Source of the DNA: Aliarcobacter butzleri
GTDB lineage: Bacteria > Campylobacterota > Campylobacteria > Campylobacterales > Arcobacteraceae
Length of the DNA: 64,000 nucleotides
Direction of reading: 5' to 3'
Assembly (NCBI RefSeq): GCF_900187115.1
Contig: NZ_LT906455.1
Coordinates: forward strand, 1,736,001-1,800,000
Under the pieces are notes generated by a model, which saw only the letters and a program-made list of their open reading frames with translations, ran no database searches and was not told the origin of the DNA. The position numbers and the translations under genes are program-made. This document shows positions 60,409-64,000 of the stretch, in pieces. Numbering within the stretch: position 1 is the first letter of the stretch; each line of letters begins with the position of its first letter.

Positions 60409-61416
60409 ATGAAATATACAGATATAAATTTTAATAAAAAAACGATACTAATTACTGGTGGAGCTGGTTTTATAGGCTCTAGTTTGGCTTTTTATTTTCA
60501 AAATAATTACCCAAAATCAAAAATTGTAGTTTTAGATAGTTTTAGAAGTGGTGAAACTTTTAGTAATGGAAATTTAAAAAGTTTTGGTCACTTTAAAAAT
60601 CTTTTAGGTTTTAAAGGCATTGTTATAAGTGGTGATATAAACGATAAAAGTGTTTTAAAATCTTTAGAAAAAAATTATAAATTTGACTATATTTTTCATC
60701 AAGCTGCTATTTCAGATACAACTGTACAAGAGCAAGATTTAATGATAAAAACAAATGTAAATGCTTATGAAGATTTATTAAAAATTGCAATAAAGCATAA
60801 AGCAAATATGATTTATGCAAGTAGTGCAGCAACTTATGGAGATAGTGATAGATTTGAAGTTGGGTATGAACAGCCAAATAATGCTTACGGTTTTAGTAAA
60901 GTTATGATGGATAATGTGACTTATGAGTACTTAAAAAAAGATTTAGATATTTCAATAGTTGGATTAAAATATTTTAATGTTTATGGACCAAGAGAGTTTT
61001 TCAAAAATAAAACTGCATCAATGGTAGTTCAATTTGGACATCAAATACTAAAAGGACTTACTCCAAAACTTTTTGAAGGAAGTGACAAAATATTAAGAGA
61101 CTTTATCTATATTGAAGATATTATTCAAGCAAATATAAAAGCTTGTACTCCTAAAAAATCTGGTGTTTATAATGTTGGAACAGCAAATGCTAGAAGTTTC
61201 GAAGATATAGTAAATATCTTGCAAAAAGAGTTACAAATAAATAATGGTAAAGAGTATATTCCAAATCCTTATGTTGGTTCTTACCAATTTTTCACACAAG
61301 CAAATATAGAAACTACAACGAAGTATTTAGGATATGAACCAAAATTTAGTTTAGAAGATGGAATAAAAGCATATATTCCTGAAATTTTAAAACTATTTAA
61401 AGAAGAAGTAAAATAG
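60409..61416 (+). CDS. hldD: ADP-L-glycero-D-manno-heptose 6-epimerase
   Basis: 335 residues, SDR fold. NAD motif ITGGAGFIGSSLAFYF, active-site YGFSKVMMD with Tyr and Lys, and ASSAATYGDS. It epimerises ADP-heptose at C6. AAGG precedes the ATG. hldE starts right at its stop. Confidence 0.96.
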   Translation: MKYTDINFNKKTILITGGAGFIGSSLAFYFQNNYPKSKIVVLDSFRSGETFSNGNLKSFGHFKNLLGFKGIVISGDINDKSVLKSLEKNYKFDYIFHQAAISDTTVQEQDLMIKTNVNAYEDLLKIAIKHKANMIYASSAATYGDSDRFEVGYEQPNNAYGFSKVMMDNVTYEYLKKDLDISIVGLKYFNVYGPREFFKNKTASMVVQFGHQILKGLTPKLFEGSDKILRDFIYIEDIIQANIKACTPKKSGVYNVGTANARSFEDIVNILQKELQINNGKEYIPNPYVGSYQFFTQANIETTTKYLGYEPKFSLEDGIKAYIPEILKLFKEEVK

Positions 61417-62853
61417 ATGAAAATGTTGAGTAAAAAACCAAATATTTTAGTAATTGGTGATTTGATGATAGATCACTATTTATGGGGAAGTTGTGATAGG
61501 ATTTCTCCTGAAGCGCCAGTTCAAGTTGTAAATGTAAAAAAAGAGAGTTCTGTTTTAGGTGGAGCAGGAAATGTTATAAATAATCTTTTTACTCTTGGTA
61601 CAACTGTTGATGTAATAAGTGTAATTGGAGATGATAATGTTGCAAATGAACTAAAAAGTTTATTAGAAAAAATCAAAATATCAACTTCAAATTTAATAGT
61701 TGAGAATAATAGAAAAACATCTAAAAAAAGCCGACTTATAGCTTCACAGCAACAAGTTTTAAGATATGATATGGAAAGTATTGATGATATAAATGAAGAA
61801 AGTCATAAAAAAATCATCTCAAATCTTGAAAAAAATATTAAAAAATATAGTTCAATTATACTTTCTGATTATGGAAAAGGTGTATTAACTACAAAATTAA
61901 CACAAGATATTATAAATATTGCAAATAAAAATAGTGTAAAAGTTTTAGTTGATCCAAAAGGAAAAGATTATAGTAAATATAAAGGTTCATATACTCTTAC
62001 TCCAAATAAAAAAGAGGCTCAAGAAGCTACAAATATAGATATAAAAGATGAAAATTCTTTAATAAATGCTTTAAAAGATTTAAAAGAAAAATGTGATTTA
62101 GAAGTATCTCTTATAACTTTAAGTGAACAAGGAATTGCTATTTTTGATGAAAATCTTACTATAAAACCAACTGTTGCTAGAGAAGTTTATGATGTAACAG
62201 GAGCTGGTGATACGGTAATTGCTTCAATTGCTTTTGCTTTAGGAAATGATTTAAATATAAATGAAGCTGTAAGTTTTGCAAATTTAGCAGCTGGTGTTGT
62301 TGTAGGGAAACTTGGAAGTGCAACAACGACTTTAGATGAAATTTACGAATACGAATCAAGTTTACACAAATCAAATTCAAACTCTCATATAAAAACTTTT
62401 GAAGAGATTGAAAAATTAGCAGCAAAACTTCATAATCTTGGTAAAAAAATAGTTTTCACAAATGGTTGTTTTGACATACTTCATGTAGGGCATGTAAAAT
62501 ACCTAGAAGAAGCAAGAAGTTATGGTGATGTTTTGATACTAGGTTTAAACGCTGATAGCAGTGTAAAAAAACTAAAAGGTGAATCAAGACCTATAAATAA
62601 TCAAGATGATAGAGCATATATTTTAGCTTCACTTGAAAGTGTAGATTATGTAGTTATTTTTGAAGAAGAAACTCCTTATGAGTTAATTAAATTAATTAAA
62701 CCACATGTTTTAGTAAAAGGTGGAGATTATGAAGGTAAGGATGTTGTTGGTCAAGATATAGCAGATGAATTAAAATTAGTAAAATTTGTAGATGGAAAAA
62801 GTACAACAAATACGATAAAAAGGATACAAGAAAATGAAAAGTGCAATAATTAA
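61417..62853 (+). CDS. hldE: Bifunctional heptose-7-phosphate kinase / heptose-1-phosphate adenylyltransferase
   Basis: 478 residues in two domains. Residues 1-310 are a ribokinase-type kinase with [11 protein letters not shown] and [17 protein letters not shown]. Residues 340-478 are a nucleotidyltransferase with [20 protein letters not shown]. It phosphorylates heptose-7-P and later adds AMP. It overlaps gmhA by 20 bases. Confidence 0.97.
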   Translation: MKMLSKKPNILVIGDLMIDHYLWGSCDRISPEAPVQVVNVKKESSVLGGAGNVINNLFTLGTTVDVISVIGDDNVANELKSLLEKIKISTSNLIVENNRKTSKKSRLIASQQQVLRYDMESIDDINEESHKKIISNLEKNIKKYSSIILSDYGKGVLTTKLTQDIINIANKNSVKVLVDPKGKDYSKYKGSYTLTPNKKEAQEATNIDIKDENSLINALKDLKEKCDLEVSLITLSEQGIAIFDENLTIKPTVAREVYDVTGAGDTVIASIAFALGNDLNINEAVSFANLAAGVVVGKLGSATTTLDEIYEYESSLHKSNSNSHIKTFEEIEKLAAKLHNLGKKIVFTNGCFDILHVGHVKYLEEARSYGDVLILGLNADSSVKKLKGESRPINNQDDRAYILASLESVDYVVIFEEETPYELIKLIKPHVLVKGGDYEGKDVVGQDIADELKLVKFVDGKSTTNTIKRIQENEKCNN

Positions 62854-63403
62854 AGAGTTTTTAGCACATCAAGAAACAATAGCAAAAGTTATAGAAACTA
62901 TGCAAGAGCCTTTAGAAAAAGCTTCAAAAATTGCAGTTGAAACTTTAAAAAATGGAAATAAAATCTTACTTTGTGGTAATGGAGGAAGCGCAGCAGATGC
63001 ACAACACTTTGCAGCAGAACTAACAGGGAGATATAAAACAGAAAGACGAGGATTACCAGGAATTGCTCTTACAACTGATACAAGCGCACTAACAGCTATT
63101 GGAAATGACTATGGATATGATAGAGTTTTTGATAGACAAGTTGAAGCTTTAGCTTCTAAAGGTGATTTACTTATTGGTATTTCTACTTCAGGAAATAGTA
63201 CTAATGTAATAAATGCATTAAAAGTAGCAAGGGATTTGGGTTGTAAAACTATTGGTTTAACAGGACGTGACGGAGGAAAAATGAACGAACTTTGTGATAT
63301 AAATTTAGTTGTTCCTTCAAATGATACTCCAAGAATACAAGAGATGCATATACTTTTTGAACACACAATTTGTCAAATTATTGATAATGAATTAAGCCAT
63401 TAA
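62834..63403 (+). CDS. gmhA: Sedoheptulose-7-phosphate isomerase
   Basis: 189 residues, SIS domain. [22 protein letters not shown] and [17 protein letters not shown] are diagnostic; the Glu and His near the C-terminus ([14 protein letters not shown]) complete the active site. It opens the heptose pathway. It is the last of gmhB-hldD-hldE-gmhA. Confidence 0.97.
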   Translation: MKSAIIKEFLAHQETIAKVIETMQEPLEKASKIAVETLKNGNKILLCGNGGSAADAQHFAAELTGRYKTERRGLPGIALTTDTSALTAIGNDYGYDRVFDRQVEALASKGDLLIGISTSGNSTNVINALKVARDLGCKTIGLTGRDGGKMNELCDINLVVPSNDTPRIQEMHILFEHTICQIIDNELSH

Positions 63404-63443
63404 CTATTGATAAACTAAATTAAAATAAAATTAAATTTTAAAT

Positions 63444-63471
63444 AAGAAGGTAGATTATTTCTTCCTTCTTT
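63444..63471 (+). terminator. Weak hairpin after gmhA
   Basis: AAGAAGG and CCTTCTT pair over seven bases with a 13-base loop and a short T-run. It may be a partial terminator before the last gene. Confidence 0.35.
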
Positions 63472-63492
63472 AAACCAAAAATTTGAGGTTTT

Positions 63493-64000
63493 ATGAAACT
63501 TATAAAAGAACTTTTTAAAGTTTATCTGCTTTTTGTTGCTCTTTTTTTAATTGGAAGATTTTTTTTCTATCTGTTATATTTTGAAAGATTTAATGATATA
63601 TCATTTTCTGAATCTTTATTAACATTTATTTATGGATTAAGGATGGATACAATAGTTATTTGTATAATTCTTATTATTCCAACAATTTTTTTAGCTATTA
63701 CTCCAAAAATATTTTCAAATTTCATCTCAAAATTTTTAAATATTTATATTCTGTTTTTTTTACTAATTGCATTATTTATTGAATGTGCATCTTTTCCATT
63801 TTTTGTACAATATGATTTAAGACCAAATTATCTTTTTATTGAATATTTGGAGTATCCACAAGAAGTAACTTCTTTACTTTTTAAAGATTATAAATTTCAA
63901 TTTATTGCTGTTTTTATATTAATCATTGCAACAATTAGAATATATTCTAAATCAAAATTTATAAATTTTGAACAAGTATTTAAACAAAATTATATATCAA
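63493..64000 (+). CDS. LTA synthase/sulfatase-like membrane protein, N-terminal part (partial)
   Basis: The frame from ATG 63493 runs off the window after about 169 residues. It shows five hydrophobic helices, beginning MKLIKELFKVYLLFVALFLI, with the typical short charged turn GLRMDTIVI. That matches the membrane part of LTA-synthase-like phosphoethanolamine or phosphoglycerol transferases. The catalytic sulfatase domain would lie outside. It may decorate the lipooligosaccharide made with the heptose genes before it. Confidence 0.6.
   Translation, partial: MKLIKELFKVYLLFVALFLIGRFFFYLLYFERFNDISFSESLLTFIYGLRMDTIVICIILIIPTIFLAITPKIFSNFISKFLNIYILFFLLIALFIECASFPFFVQYDLRPNYLFIEYLEYPQEVTSLLFKDYKFQFIAVFILIIATIRIYSKSKFINFEQVFKQNYIS

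Overview
The window is a low-GC (roughly 27 percent by eye), gene-dense stretch of a Campylobacterota chromosome. The best pointer to the species is the protein at 20784-21587. As far as I can recall the sequence, it matches NavAb, the crystallised voltage-gated sodium channel of Arcobacter (Aliarcobacter) butzleri. Other typical signs are an atpE gene lying alone, a flavodoxin/DUF2325/Fur neighbourhood and short overlapping operons. No phage, insertion sequence, CRISPR array or resistance island is visible, so this looks like core chromosome.

Layout. (1) 1-4045, minus strand: an operon for two membrane proteins that resemble the cytochrome bd superfamily and carry C-terminal heme-c domains, with a thioredoxin-like protein, the start of a CcoG-like protein, and a response regulator with a degenerate receiver upstream. 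(2) 4155-8748: metal handling (NicO permease, ZnuA-like binding protein, divergent Fur-family regulator with two operator palindromes between them) and NhaA. (3) 8761-14472, minus: a probable Fur-controlled periplasmic operon of two imelysins, two diheme proteins and a fatty acid hydroxylase. (4) 14569-19553: an AsmA-like protein, atpE with a structured leader, a chemoreceptor with the amino-acid-binding dCache motif, and tRNA-Leu. (5) 19654-28951: PerM-like transporter, NavAb, small unknown genes, thiD, proA, a GH17 membrane protein and ccoG. (6) 28953-34176: a two-component pair, ogt, a phosphomannomutase, a nitrilase and a lysozyme-like protein. (7) 34304-36487: a probable Fur-controlled flavodoxin operon beginning with a 21-residue peptide gene, convergent with fur. 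(8) 36573-43750: bpt, trpA, clc, panB, ruvB, a second PerM-like protein and an FTR-rhodanese fusion. (9) 43874-49628: a complete rRNA operon on the minus strand (16S, tRNA-Ile, tRNA-Ala, 23S, 5S) with tRNA-Asn upstream. (10) 49702-58853, minus: radical SAM protein, gyrA-asd-yqhA-hemE, and rpmB, a K+-channel-like protein, argJ and a DUF465 gene. (11) 58919-64000: a glycosyltransferase and the heptose pathway (gmhB, hldD, hldE, gmhA), then the start of an LTA-synthase-like protein.

How they work together. Iron is a recurring theme: Fur-box-like sequences lie before the imelysin operon and the flavodoxin operon, and fur itself is next to the latter. Metal homeostasis also appears in the ZnuA/NicO locus. 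Respiration is represented by the bd-like operon, ccoG and atpE, and the envelope by the heptose genes, the AsmA-like protein and GH17. The least described items are the c-type bd-like operon, the 21-residue Cys-ending peptide, a terminator-like hairpin inside a signal-peptide coding region, and a gmhB gene whose only plausible start is an ATT codon. All family assignments were made by reading motifs; no database search was run.
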